Assembly (NCBI GenBank): GCA_036397035.1
Contig: DASWJS010000020.1
Coordinates: forward strand, 1 to 64,000
From: DASWJS01 sp036397035
Lineage (GTDB): Bacteria > Actinomycetota > AC-67
DNA: 64,000 nt
Direction: 5' to 3'
A model generated the notes under the pieces. That model had not been told where the DNA came from. It did not search any database and was given only the letters and a program-made list of their open reading frames with translations. Each line of letters opens with the position of its first letter. Positions within the stretch are counted from its first letter, which is position 1. The position numbers and the translations under genes are program-made. Shown one piece after another: positions 1 to 7,911 of the stretch.

Positions 1-49
1 GCTTCGCCGGTCGCGCTTCTTTCTGGGCCGTCTGCGAGACTGGTAGCCC

Positions 50-1135
50 ATGGCCGACCGAAGCGGCGCTCGCCCGGGTGGAATCGTCCTCGTCGAGGCG
101 ATTCGGTTCGTGATCGTCGTGGCGTGCACGGCGCTCGGCTACCAAGTGGCTCGCGCGCTGGTTAGCGACATCTCGTCGGGGTCGATCGTGGTCGGGGCGT
201 TGCTCGGCAGCTCCGTCGGCTACGTGCTGGGGGGCCTGCTCGGCCGTCGCGTGGGGGCGCTCGCCGGCGCCGCGGAGATGCGTCTGGTGGCGATGTCCGG
301 CGCGGACCTCGTCGCGGGCGGCGGCGGGTTGATCGGCGGCATCGTCGTCGGGACGGCGCTCGGGCTGCCGCTGCTCTTGCTGCCGTCGCGAGCGGTCGGG
401 CTGCCGATGCTCGCCTTCGTCCAGATCGTGTTCGGGTTCCTCGGGTATCGCGTCGCGATCGCCAAGCGGGAGGACCTGCTCCAGCTTTTCGGGCTCACCT
501 ACCGCACGCGCGCTCCCGATCTCCGCGTGCTGGACTCCAGCGCGATCATGGCCCCGACGTTGCTGGACTTCGTTCGCGCCGGCGTGATCAGGGGCACGCT
601 GCTGGTCCCCACGTTCGTGCTCGAGGAGACCCAGGGCCTGGCCGACGGGCAGGACTCGCTCCGCCGGCGTCGAGCGACGAGCGGACTCGAAGCGCTGTCG
701 GTCATCAAGTCGGAGGGTTTGGTCCAGGTGCGCGCGGTCGATCGCTCGTACCCGCAGTTCGACGACGTCGACGCGAAGCTCGTGGCGCTCGCGGCGGAGC
801 GAGGGGCGACGCTGGTGACCGACGACGCGCCGCTCGCGCGCGTCGCGGAGCTGCAAGGCGTGGAGGTCCTGCACTTGCGTCGCATGGCGGCCGCCGTCCG
901 CCCGCAAGTGGCGCCCGGCGATCGCGCGATGCTTCGGATCGAGCGGGCCGGCAAGGAGCCCGGACAGGGCGTCGGCTTCCTCGACGACGGCTCGATGGTG
1001 GTCGTACCCGACGCCGCGCACCTCGTCGGCCGTGAGGTCGAGGTCGAGCTTGCCCGGACGGTCCGCACCAGCGGGGGCACGTTGCTGTTCGCCAACCGGG
1101 TCGAAGAGGAGCGCGGGAGAGCCGGGACGTCGTGA
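50..1135 (+). CDS. PIN/TRAM-domain integral membrane protein (YacL-like)
   Basis: This 361-residue protein has about four hydrophobic segments in residues 12-135. They are followed by a PIN nuclease-fold domain beginning at LDSSAI, with acidic residues D162, E192/E193, D241 and D258/D259 in the expected places. A C-terminal TRAM-like beta-barrel (about 290-350) is a putative RNA-binding module. Architecture and length match the YacL family, whose members are thought to be membrane-tethered ribonucleases; the real substrate is unknown. Its stop overlaps the GTG start of ispD, so the two are probably translationally coupled. The position immediately before ispD-ispF is conserved in many Gram-positive genomes. 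The ATG at 50 is chosen because it gives the usual N-terminal membrane segment. Family assignment is secure; function is inferred. Confidence 0.88.
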   Translation: MADRSGARPGGIVLVEAIRFVIVVACTALGYQVARALVSDISSGSIVVGALLGSSVGYVLGGLLGRRVGALAGAAEMRLVAMSGADLVAGGGGLIGGIVVGTALGLPLLLLPSRAVGLPMLAFVQIVFGFLGYRVAIAKREDLLQLFGLTYRTRAPDLRVLDSSAIMAPTLLDFVRAGVIRGTLLVPTFVLEETQGLADGQDSLRRRRATSGLEALSVIKSEGLVQVRAVDRSYPQFDDVDAKLVALAAERGATLVTDDAPLARVAELQGVEVLHLRRMAAAVRPQVAPGDRAMLRIERAGKEPGQGVGFLDDGSMVVVPDAAHLVGREVEVELARTVRTSGGTLLFANRVEEERGRAGTS

Positions 1136-1839
1136 GGCGCGCGATGAAGGCGGCGGCCGTCGTCGTCGCGGCCGGCGCCGGCACGCGGCTCGAACGAACG
1201 GGGGGTGTCCCGAAGGCGATCGCGGAGATCGCCGGCGAGCCCATGTTCATGCACTCGCTGAGGTGCATGGACGCCGTGACCGCGATCGGCGAGATCGTGA
1301 TCGTCGTGCCGCACGCGTGGGCGACGCTGGTGATCGAGCGAACGGCGGGCCGCCTTTCGACGCCGCTGTCGATCGTCGAGGGCGCGGCCACGCGCGGCGG
1401 CTCGGTTCGCGAGGGCCTGCGCGCGTTGCGATCGGATCCCGAGGCGATCGTCGTCCACGACGCCGCACGTCCGCTGGTGCGCGCCGGGCTGGTCGAGCGG
1501 TGCCTCGCCTCGCTCGCGAAGGATCAGGCCGCGGTGTGCGCGGTGCCGGTCGGGGACACGGTCAAGCGCGCCTCGGCGGGGGCGGTCACCGAGACCGTGC
1601 CGCGCGAGAACTTGTTCAGCGTGCAGACGCCCCAGGTGTTTCGAGCGGCGGTGCTGATCGAGGCGCACGAGCGCGCCGAGGCCGACGGCGTGGAGGAAAC
1701 CGACGACGCCGCGCTGGTCGAGCGGATGGGTGTGCGCGTCGCGATCGTCGGCGGCGACCCGAGCAACGCCAAGGTCACGACCGACGAGGACTTCGCCATG
1801 GTCGAGGCGCTGCTCGAACACCGGAAGGTGCGCCGGTGA
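1132..1839 (+). CDS. ispD: 2-C-methyl-D-erythritol 4-phosphate cytidylyltransferase
   Basis: IspD transfers CMP from CTP to methylerythritol 4-phosphate in the non-mevalonate isoprenoid pathway. The nucleotide-binding start AAAVVVAAGAGTRL is present but unusual in continuing LERTGGVPKA, where most relatives have a GxxxPK loop. The later motifs VHDAARPLV, VPVGDTVK and ETDDAALVE match the family. Length (235 aa) is normal. The GTG at 1132 overlaps the preceding stop (GTGA); an ATG at 1144 is an alternative that removes only four residues. The stop overlaps the GTG of ispF in the same way, so yacL-like, ispD and ispF look like one coupled operon. Confidence 0.95.
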   Translation: MRRAMKAAAVVVAAGAGTRLERTGGVPKAIAEIAGEPMFMHSLRCMDAVTAIGEIVIVVPHAWATLVIERTAGRLSTPLSIVEGAATRGGSVREGLRALRSDPEAIVVHDAARPLVRAGLVERCLASLAKDQAAVCAVPVGDTVKRASAGAVTETVPRENLFSVQTPQVFRAAVLIEAHERAEADGVEETDDAALVERMGVRVAIVGGDPSNAKVTTDEDFAMVEALLEHRKVRR

Positions 1840-2312
1840 CGAGGATAGGGATCGGCTACGACGTCCACGCCTTCGTGGAAGGACGGCCGCTCGTCCTGGG
1901 CGGCGTGACCATCCCGTCCGAGCGCGGGCTCGACGGTCACTCCGATGCCGACGTCCTGTCGCACGCCATCGTGGACGCGATCCTCGGCGCGGCCGGGCTC
2001 GGCGACGTCGGCGATCACTTCCCCAGCGACGACTCCCGCTGGGAGGGCGCGGCGAGCACCGAGTTCCTGGCGCGCGCGGCCACGATGATCCGCGCGCTCT
2101 CGCTGCGCGTCGAGCGAATCGACGCCACGGTCGTCGTCGAGGCGCCGAAGATCGCTCCGTACCGGACCCAAATGCGGTCGGTCATCGCCGAGACGTTGGG
2201 AATGGATCCGGAGAGCCTCAACATCAAGGCGACCACGACCGACGGCGTCGGGTTCGTCGGCCGCGAAGAGGGCGCCGCGGCGCTGGCCGTCGTCTCGCTG
2301 ACCCAGGCGTAG
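1836..2312 (+). CDS. ispF: 2-C-methyl-D-erythritol 2,4-cyclodiphosphate synthase
   Basis: IspF cyclises CDP-methylerythritol 2-phosphate, releasing CMP, two steps after IspD. The 158-residue protein has the metal-binding GYDVHAF motif at the N-terminus (Asp and His ligands), GHSDADVLSHAI carrying the third ligand, and the C-terminal KATTTDGVGFVGREEG signature. Length is typical. It starts at a GTG that overlaps the ispD stop. About 33 bases separate it from cysS, which seems to have its own promoter. Confidence 0.96.
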   Translation: MTRIGIGYDVHAFVEGRPLVLGGVTIPSERGLDGHSDADVLSHAIVDAILGAAGLGDVGDHFPSDDSRWEGAASTEFLARAATMIRALSLRVERIDATVVVEAPKIAPYRTQMRSVIAETLGMDPESLNIKATTTDGVGFVGREEGAAALAVVSLTQA

Positions 2313-2331
2313 CTCGCGGGGTCGTGGCCGG

Positions 2332-2337
2332 TAGACT
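2332..2337 (+). promoter_or_regulatory. Putative -10 box for leaderless cysS
   Basis: TAGACT lies 8 nt before the GTG start of cysS, and no Shine-Dalgarno sequence is visible in between. That spacing would place the transcript start at or next to the start codon. No clear -35 box is seen. Confidence 0.4.
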
Positions 2338-2345
2338 CCGCGTCC

Positions 2346-3767
2346 GTGAACCTCGTCGTCCACGACACGCGCAGTCGATCCAAGAAGGCGTTTGAGCCGA
2401 TCACCCCGGGCCGGGTGTCGATGTACGTCTGCGGCCCGACCGTCTACGACCATCCGCACCTCGGCCACGCGCGCGCGGCGGTCGCCTTCGACATCATCCG
2501 GCGCACGCTGGAGGCGATGGGTAACAAGGTCACCTACGTCCAGAACATCACCGACGTCGACGACAAGATCATCGACCGGGCCGCCGAGGAGGGCGTGTCG
2601 CCCTTCGAGGTCGCCGAGCGCTACACGCGTTCCTACGAGGAGCAGATGCGGCGGCTCGGCGTGCGCTCGCCGAGCCTCACGCCGAAGGCGACCGGGCACA
2701 TCACCGACATGGTCGAGCTGATCCAGCGCCTGATCGACGCCGGCGTCGCGTACGCGGTCGAGGGCGGCGACGTGTACTTCTCCGTCGGCGCGTTCGGCGG
2801 GTACGGGAGCCTGTCGGGCCGGAGCCTGGAGGACATGCGCGCGGGCGAGCGTGTCGAGCCCGACCCGCGCAAGCGCCATCCGATGGACTTCGCCTTGTGG
2901 AAGGGCGCGAAGAATCCGTTCTCACAGCAGGTGTCGTGGCCCGCGCCATGGGGCGCCGGACGTCCGGGATGGCACATCGAGTGCTCCGCGATGAGCATGA
3001 AGTACCTGAGCGAGACCTTCGACATCCACGGCGGGGGGCAGGACCTCATCTTCCCGCACCACGAGAACGAGGCGGCGCAGTCCGAGGCGGTGACCGGCGC
3101 GCCGCTCGCCCGCTACTGGTTGCACAACGGCTTCGTGACCGTGAACGAAGAGAAGATGTCGAAGTCGCTGAAGAACTTCATGCTGCTGTCCGACGTCCTG
3201 GACGAGCAGCCTCCGCCGGTGGTGCGCACGCTCCTGGCGAGCGTCCACTACCGCAGCCCGCTGGAGATGAACGCCGACGTGCTCGGCGAGGCGCGCGCGA
3301 TCTGGGATCGCTTCGCCACGTTCGCGCGCAACGCGCGGGCCGCGGCCGCCGGTGTGCGCGGTGAAGTCGACGAACGATTCCGCGAGCGCTTCCTCGACGC
3401 GATGAGCGACGACTTCAACACACCCGAAGCCTTCGCGGTCTTGCACGACCTGCTCAACGAGGCGAACCCGGTGCTGGAGAAGGTGGAGGGCGGAGCCGAC
3501 CCGCAACCGCTCGCCGCGATGCTGGCCACGTTCTCCTCGCTCGCGGGAGTCCTCGGGCTCGACCCCGTGGAACAGTGGAGCGAGGACGCGGCGAACGGCC
3601 GCATGGCGCCGCTGGTCGAGGCGCTGCTGGCGCTGCGCGCTGACGCGCGAGCCGCGAAGGACTTCGCGCGAGCGGACGGGATCCGCGACGTGCTCACCGG
3701 CGCCGGCGTCGTCGTCGAAGACCGGCCGGCCGGCGCGCGGTGGTACCTCGACGACCCGTGGAGCTGA
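2346..3767 (+). CDS. cysS: Cysteinyl-tRNA synthetase
   Basis: CysRS charges tRNA-Cys with cysteine in the cytoplasm. The class I signatures are clear: MYVCGPTVYDHPHLGHARA contains the zinc-ligand Cys and the HIGH equivalent HLGH, and EEKMSKSLKN is the KMSKS loop. Zinc-site residues continue in GWHIECSAMS and the HGGGQDLIFPHHENE segment. At 473 residues it has normal length with a complete helical anticodon-binding C-terminus. The alternative mycothiol ligase MshC lacks this full-length tail, so CysRS is preferred. The GTG start is supported by alignment of the first strand and by the nearby -10 box. rlmB follows after 4 bases. Confidence 0.96.
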   Translation: MNLVVHDTRSRSKKAFEPITPGRVSMYVCGPTVYDHPHLGHARAAVAFDIIRRTLEAMGNKVTYVQNITDVDDKIIDRAAEEGVSPFEVAERYTRSYEEQMRRLGVRSPSLTPKATGHITDMVELIQRLIDAGVAYAVEGGDVYFSVGAFGGYGSLSGRSLEDMRAGERVEPDPRKRHPMDFALWKGAKNPFSQQVSWPAPWGAGRPGWHIECSAMSMKYLSETFDIHGGGQDLIFPHHENEAAQSEAVTGAPLARYWLHNGFVTVNEEKMSKSLKNFMLLSDVLDEQPPPVVRTLLASVHYRSPLEMNADVLGEARAIWDRFATFARNARAAAAGVRGEVDERFRERFLDAMSDDFNTPEAFAVLHDLLNEANPVLEKVEGGADPQPLAAMLATFSSLAGVLGLDPVEQWSEDAANGRMAPLVEALLALRADARAAKDFARADGIRDVLTGAGVVVEDRPAGARWYLDDPWS

Positions 3768-3771
3768 CGCC

Positions 3772-4533
3772 GTGACGCCGGCCCGCGCTCGGTTCGAGCA
3801 GCTCGAGGGGCGTCAGGCGGTTCGGGAGGCGATGCGGGCGGGCCGGCGCATCGAGCGCCTCTCGGTCGCAGCGGGTGCCCGGGTGCAGGGTGCGCTCGCC
3901 GAGATCGTGGAGCTGGCGGCGGAAACCGGCGTGCCGGTCGAGCGAGTCCCGCGCGCGGTGCTGGACGAGCGAGCCGAGACGCGTGCGCACCAGGGAGTGA
4001 TCGCGCGAGTGGCCGCGCGCGCGGCTGGGAGCTGGCGGGACGCCGTGCACGGCGCGCGCGCGGCCGGCCGCACGCCGCTCCTGCTCGCCCTCGACGGGAT
4101 TCAGGACCCGCAGAACGTCGGGGCGCTGCTGCGCACGGCCGAGGCGCTCGGCGTGGACGCGGTGCTGCTGCCCGGCCGGCGCGCCGCGTCGCTCGGCCCC
4201 GGCGTGGCGAAGGCCTCGGCAGGCGCGGTCGAGCACCTCGCGATCGACGTCGTCGGAAACCTCGAGTCGGCCTTGCGGGCGTGCAAGGAAGAGGGGCTCT
4301 GGGTCGTCGCGCTCGCCGGCGACGGGCCGACGGACGTGCGCGAGTGCGCCCTGCTCGGCGAGCCGGCGGTTGTCGTGGTCGGCGCCGAAGGGCGCGGTGT
4401 GTCACGGATTGTGCGGAAAAGAGCAGATGACATCATCGTAATTCCCATGCTCGGACGCGTCGGCTCGCTCAATGCTTCCGCCGCGGGCGCGATCGCGTTG
4501 TGGGAGGCGTCGAAAAGGAGGAGTCGCGGCTGA
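3772..4533 (+). CDS. rlmB: 23S rRNA 2'-O-methyltransferase, SpoU/TrmH family (RlmB-like)
   Basis: This is a SPOUT-class methyltransferase. The N-terminal substrate-binding domain (about 1-80, starting LEGRQAVREAM) precedes the knotted SpoU domain with motif 1 QDPQNVGALLRTAEALG, motif 2 VVVGAEGRGVSR and motif 3 MLGRVGSLNASAAGAIALWE. Those motifs define RlmB/TrmH enzymes that methylate a ribose 2'-OH; G2251 of 23S rRNA is the known RlmB target. The GTG start comes 4 bases after the cysS stop, as in the classical cysS-rlmB pair. The exact target nucleotide is inferred. Confidence 0.92.
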   Translation: MTPARARFEQLEGRQAVREAMRAGRRIERLSVAAGARVQGALAEIVELAAETGVPVERVPRAVLDERAETRAHQGVIARVAARAAGSWRDAVHGARAAGRTPLLLALDGIQDPQNVGALLRTAEALGVDAVLLPGRRAASLGPGVAKASAGAVEHLAIDVVGNLESALRACKEEGLWVVALAGDGPTDVRECALLGEPAVVVVGAEGRGVSRIVRKRADDIIVIPMLGRVGSLNASAAGAIALWEASKRRSRG

Positions 4534-4624
4534 CTCCTGCCGTGCGCTTTCCCTTTTTCCGATTTATCCCTGAACCGTTCGCCGGGTAGGGCCGGTTTCC
4601 CCTGTTCACGCTGAAATCCTTCCC

Positions 4625-4652
4625 TTGACGGTTAGTCACAACGGGCTATACC
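4625..4652 (+). promoter_or_regulatory. Sigma-70-type promoter upstream of sigH
   Basis: TTGACG at 4625-4630 and TATACC at 4647-4652 are separated by 16 bases. They lie about 55 bases before the sigH ATG, in the 174-base gap after rlmB, so sigH probably has a separate promoter. Confidence 0.5.
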
Positions 4653-4707
4653 GTGCTCGCGGGCGCTCACACGACGATCTCGATTCTCCCAAGCGGCGGG
4701 GGAGTGT

Positions 4708-5376
4708 ATGAGCAAAGAGCAAGAAGCGGTTCGGGTACACGATCACCTGATGGACGCGACGGACGACGAGCTTGTCTTGCGCGCACGGGCCGGGGACGAG
4801 TCCGCCCTCGAGCACCTCCTCCTTCGTTACAAGAACTTCGCGCGCGTCAAGGCGCGCAACTACTTCCTGATCGGCGCCGACAAGGACGACTTGGTGCAGG
4901 AAGGCATGATCGGCCTGTACAAGGCGATCCGCGACTTCCGGCCCGACAAGCAGTCGTCGTTCCGCGCGTTCGCCGAGCTGTGCATCCAGCGTCAGATCAT
5001 CACGGCGATCAAGACCTCGACGCGACAGAAACACATCCCGCTCAACTCCTACGTGTCGCTCACGCGGCCCATGCCGCAGGACGACGGCCAGGAACGCGAC
5101 CGCGTGCTCGTCGACGTGCTCACGCACACCTCGCACATCGACCCGGTCGAGATGGTCATCAGCCGGGAAGAGCTGGACTCGATGCAGACCTCGTTCCGCG
5201 AGATCCTGTCCGACCTCGAGGCCGAGGTGCTCCAGCTCTACCTCGAGGGCAAGAGCTACCAGGACATCGCCGAGCTGCTGAAGCGTCGCGTGAAGTCCAT
5301 CGACAACGCGCTGCAACGGATCAAGCGCAAGGTCGAGGAGCACATGGAGCGGCGCGCCCTGGAAACGGTGGGCTGA
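4708..5376 (+). CDS. sigH: RNA polymerase sigma factor, SigH family
   Basis: This 222-residue sigma-70 family factor has region 2 (ARAGDESALEHLLLRY through DLVQEGMIGLYKAIRDF, the core-binding and -10 recognition helices) and a C-terminal region 4 helix-turn-helix (YLEGKSYQDIAELLKRRVKS). The long region between them and the KARNYFLIGADKDDLVQEG signature match SigH of Firmicutes and early-branching Actinobacteria rather than ECF factors. In Bacillus, SigH controls stationary-phase and early sporulation genes; its role here is unknown. A Shine-Dalgarno sequence (GGGGGAG) precedes the ATG. In other genomes sigH is followed by rpmG-secE-nusG, but here a tRNA on the opposite strand follows. Confidence 0.93.
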   Translation: MSKEQEAVRVHDHLMDATDDELVLRARAGDESALEHLLLRYKNFARVKARNYFLIGADKDDLVQEGMIGLYKAIRDFRPDKQSSFRAFAELCIQRQIITAIKTSTRQKHIPLNSYVSLTRPMPQDDGQERDRVLVDVLTHTSHIDPVEMVISREELDSMQTSFREILSDLEAEVLQLYLEGKSYQDIAELLKRRVKSIDNALQRIKRKVEEHMERRALETVG

Positions 5377-5441
5377 AGGCTCCGCCTCCGCTCTGGCGCT
5401 CGGCCGCCCTCGCGGCCCTCGGCGCGCTCCTTGCTCCACCC

Positions 5442-5636
5442 GTGATTCTGGCGGCCGCCCTCGCGGCCGTTGCCGCCGGCATGCGGGACGGGCCCGGCAC
5501 GATCCTGTCGCTGGCGGCCCTCGGCGCGCTTGCGCTCGCCGGCGTCGTCTTCTCCGACCGGCTGCGCGCCTTCGCGCTCGGGCTCCTGTTCGGCTCGCTC
5601 GCCACGGCGGCGGTGCTCGCCCTGTCGCTCCGCTGA
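5442..5636 (+). CDS. Small hydrophobic protein of unknown function
   Basis: An open frame directly after sigH encodes a very hydrophobic, Ala/Leu-rich peptide with two to three membrane segments separated by MRDGPG and SDRLRA. It resembles no family I recognise. The start is uncertain: the frame is open back to the sigH stop but offers no ATG/GTG/TTG there, so the GTG at 5442 is given. An upstream CTG at 5373 would recover an extra membrane segment. High GC alone could keep this frame open, hence the modest confidence. Confidence 0.35.
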   Translation: MILAAALAAVAAGMRDGPGTILSLAALGALALAGVVFSDRLRAFALGLLFGSLATAAVLALSLR

Positions 5637-5652
5637 CTCGGCCGCGCGCGTG

Positions 5653-5728
<76 letters not shown>

Positions 5729-5777
5729 GCTGCCGGAAACCTTATCCCAGCGCGGCGGCTCGGCCTGAGGGGCGCGC

Positions 5778-5783
5778 TACGCT
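5778..5783 (+). promoter_or_regulatory. Putative -10 box for leaderless dehydrogenase gene
   Basis: TACGCT ends exactly 6 nt before the GTG at 5790, with no Shine-Dalgarno sequence, as expected for a leaderless actinobacterial transcript. The same TACGCT precedes the GTG at 51466. Confidence 0.45.
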
Positions 5784-5789
5784 TGGGAC

Positions 5790-7031
5790 GTGAGCAAGGC
5801 GTGGGAGTCTGCGCTCGCACAGTTGGACGAAGCAGCAGAGTGGATGGGGCTCGATCCCGATCTGCACATCGTCTTCCGCGAGCCGAAGCGGTCGCTTACC
5901 GTGTCGATTCCGGTCCGGCTGGACGACGGGACCGTCGAGGTGTTCCGCGGCTTTCGCGTTCACCATTCGATCGCGCGCGGTCCCGCCAAGGGCGGCATCC
6001 GCTACCACCCGCTCGTCACGCTGGAGGAAGTGCAGGCGCTCGCGATGTGGATGACGTGGAAATGCGCGCTCGTCGGCATCCCCTACGGCGGCGCCAAGGG
6101 AGGCGTGCGCGTGCAGCCCTGGGCGCTCTCCGACGGCGAGCTGGAGCGGCTGACCAGGCGCTACGCGTCCGAGATCCTGCCCTTCATCGGCCCGGAGATG
6201 GACGTGCCGGCGCCCGACCTGAACACCGACGAGCGAATCATGGCCTGGATCATGGACACCTACTCCTCGAACAAGGGCTATTCGGTGCCCGGCGTCGTCA
6301 CCGGCAAGCCGATATCGATCGGCGGGTCGCTCGGGCGAACCGGCGCGACCAGCCGCGGCGTGGTGTTCTCCACGCTGTCGGCGATGCGCCGGCTCGGCAT
6401 GGAGATCGAGGGCACGCGCGTCGCCATCCAGGGGTTCGGCAAGGTCGGAGGGCGCGCGGCGGAGATCTTCCACGACGCAGGGTTCCACGTCGTGGCGGTG
6501 AGCGATCACAAGGGCGGCGTGTTCAACCCGCTCGGGCTGAACCCCAGCGCGTTGCGACGCCACCTCGCGGAGGCGGAGACGATCGCCGGGTTCCCGGGCG
6601 CCGACGCGATCTCCAACGCGGAGCTGCTCGAGCTGGACTGCGAGGTGCTCGTGCCCGCGGCGGTCGAGGACCAGATCACCGAGGAGAACGCCGATCGCGT
6701 CCGCGCGCCGCTGATCGTGGAGGGGGCCAACGGCCCGACGCAGCCCGATGCAGACCATGCCCTGACCGCGCGCGGCGTGACGATCGTGCCGGACATCCTC
6801 GCCAACGCGGGCGGCGTCACGGTCAGCTACTTCGAGTGGGTACAGGACATCCAGGCGTACTTCTGGACCGAGGACCAGGTGAACAAGGGGTTGCGCGCGA
6901 TCATGGACCGGACCTTCGACGACGCGTGGGCGCTGTCCCAGGAAAAGGGCGTTCGCCTCCGGCTTGCCGCGCTCGCGCTGGCGATCGGGCGCGTCGCCCA
7001 GGCGCACATCGATCGCGGCTTGTTCCCCTGA
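5790..7031 (+). CDS. Glu/Leu/Phe/Val dehydrogenase (glutamate dehydrogenase-like)
   Basis: This 413-residue NAD(P)-dependent amino acid dehydrogenase would interconvert glutamate (or a branched/aromatic amino acid) and its 2-oxo acid plus ammonium. The N-terminal dimerisation/substrate domain has KGGIRYHP and the catalytic-lysine loop PYGGAKGGV. The C-terminal Rossmann domain has the dinucleotide motif IQGFGKVGGRAAE. PDLNTDERIMAWIMDTYS and SLGRTGATSRGV are family signatures. Length and motifs fit the hexameric GDH class best; substrate choice cannot be read from sequence alone. The gene stands alone between the tRNA and the DUF3263 gene. Confidence 0.9.
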   Translation: MSKAWESALAQLDEAAEWMGLDPDLHIVFREPKRSLTVSIPVRLDDGTVEVFRGFRVHHSIARGPAKGGIRYHPLVTLEEVQALAMWMTWKCALVGIPYGGAKGGVRVQPWALSDGELERLTRRYASEILPFIGPEMDVPAPDLNTDERIMAWIMDTYSSNKGYSVPGVVTGKPISIGGSLGRTGATSRGVVFSTLSAMRRLGMEIEGTRVAIQGFGKVGGRAAEIFHDAGFHVVAVSDHKGGVFNPLGLNPSALRRHLAEAETIAGFPGADAISNAELLELDCEVLVPAAVEDQITEENADRVRAPLIVEGANGPTQPDADHALTARGVTIVPDILANAGGVTVSYFEWVQDIQAYFWTEDQVNKGLRAIMDRTFDDAWALSQEKGVRLRLAALALAIGRVAQAHIDRGLFP

Positions 7032-7094
7032 CCCACGGCTCCTCATGTCCCTTCCGCGCTGTGGCAGAATGAGCCGTCGGATCAGGAGGAAACG

Positions 7095-7364
7095 GTGCAG
7101 GAGCGTCGGGCCCGCAAGCTGAGCGAGGAAGAGCGCGCGGTCATCGCGTTCGAGCGCACCTGGTGGCGGCACCAGGGCGCGAAGGAGCGCGCGATTCGCG
7201 AAGGCCTCGGCATGTCGGCGACCCGCTACTACCAGATCCTGAACGCGATCATCGACCTGCCCGCGGCGGCCGACGAGGATCCGCTGCTGGTTCGCCGGCT
7301 GCGGCGGCAGCGCGAGGCGCGGCAACGGCGCCGCGCGGCCCGGCGGAGCGGCACTTCCGAGTAA
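7095..7364 (+). CDS. DUF3263 domain protein
   Basis: This basic 89-residue protein consists almost entirely of the actinobacterial DUF3263 domain: EERAVIAFERTWWRHQGAKE, then MSATRYYQILNAIID and DPLLVRRLRRQR. The middle segment looks like a helix-turn-helix, so DNA binding is plausible but unproven. A strong Shine-Dalgarno (AGGAGG) precedes the GTG start. The next gene, a LytR_C protein, begins 3 bases after its stop. The same pair occurs in Mycobacterium (Rv0430-Rv0431), which supports both assignments. Confidence 0.88.
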   Translation: MQERRARKLSEEERAVIAFERTWWRHQGAKERAIREGLGMSATRYYQILNAIIDLPAAADEDPLLVRRLRRQREARQRRRAARRSGTSE

Positions 7365-7367
7365 ATC

Positions 7368-7898
7368 GTGCCCGGCAAGCACGCGCCCGAATCGCCTACG
7401 AGCTTCTACTTCTCGCTCGGCCGCTCGATCGTCGGCGCGCTCGCCGTGCTCGCGCTGGTGATCCTGACCGTCGTCGTTCTGGTCGACAGCGGCGGGGACG
7501 CGACGGCGGTCGACCCGACGGGCAGCGCCACGCCCACCACGACCGCGACGACCGAGCCGACCACGCCGGCGACCACCCCGACCCCGTCGGAGCCGTCGCT
7601 GCGCAAGCGCTCGAAGGTGCGGATCACGGTCCTGAACGGCGTGGGCGTTCCCGGACTCGCGGGCGACACCGTGGACAGGCTCGAGCGCAAGGGCTACGAA
7701 CGGCTCGTCGCGGCCGACGTCGACGACGACGACCCGACCAACAAGACCACGATCTACTTCGCCGGCGGCTTCCAGGGCGAGGGCGACCGGCTGCTCATCG
7801 ACTTCCCCGACCTGAGTCGTACCCGGCCGATGGACGAACGCATCACGATCGACGCGAGCATCGTGGTCATCCTCGGCGACGACTATCAGGCGCCCTGA
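7368..7898 (+). CDS. LytR C-terminal domain (LytR_C) membrane protein
   Basis: This 176-residue protein has a short cytoplasmic N-terminus, one membrane helix (about 19-43) and a Thr/Pro-rich extracytoplasmic linker (about 48-78). It ends in a LytR_C domain with the VRITVLNGVGVPGLAGDTVDRL signature region and a C-terminal IVVILGDDY strand. LytR_C domains occur in cell-envelope proteins. The mycobacterial neighbour of DUF3263, VirR (Rv0431), has this layout and is implicated in envelope integrity and vesicle release; a similar role here is inference. It probably forms an operon with the DUF3263 gene. Confidence 0.85.
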   Translation: MPGKHAPESPTSFYFSLGRSIVGALAVLALVILTVVVLVDSGGDATAVDPTGSATPTTTATTEPTTPATTPTPSEPSLRKRSKVRITVLNGVGVPGLAGDTVDRLERKGYERLVAADVDDDDPTNKTTIYFAGGFQGEGDRLLIDFPDLSRTRPMDERITIDASIVVILGDDYQAP

Positions 7899-7911
7899 GC
7901 CGGCCCCGGCC

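Noticed and set aside
3694..4405. Minus-strand frames opposite rlmB that look long and Arg-rich
   Set aside because: Shadow frames; rlmB has all three SpoU motifs on the + strand.
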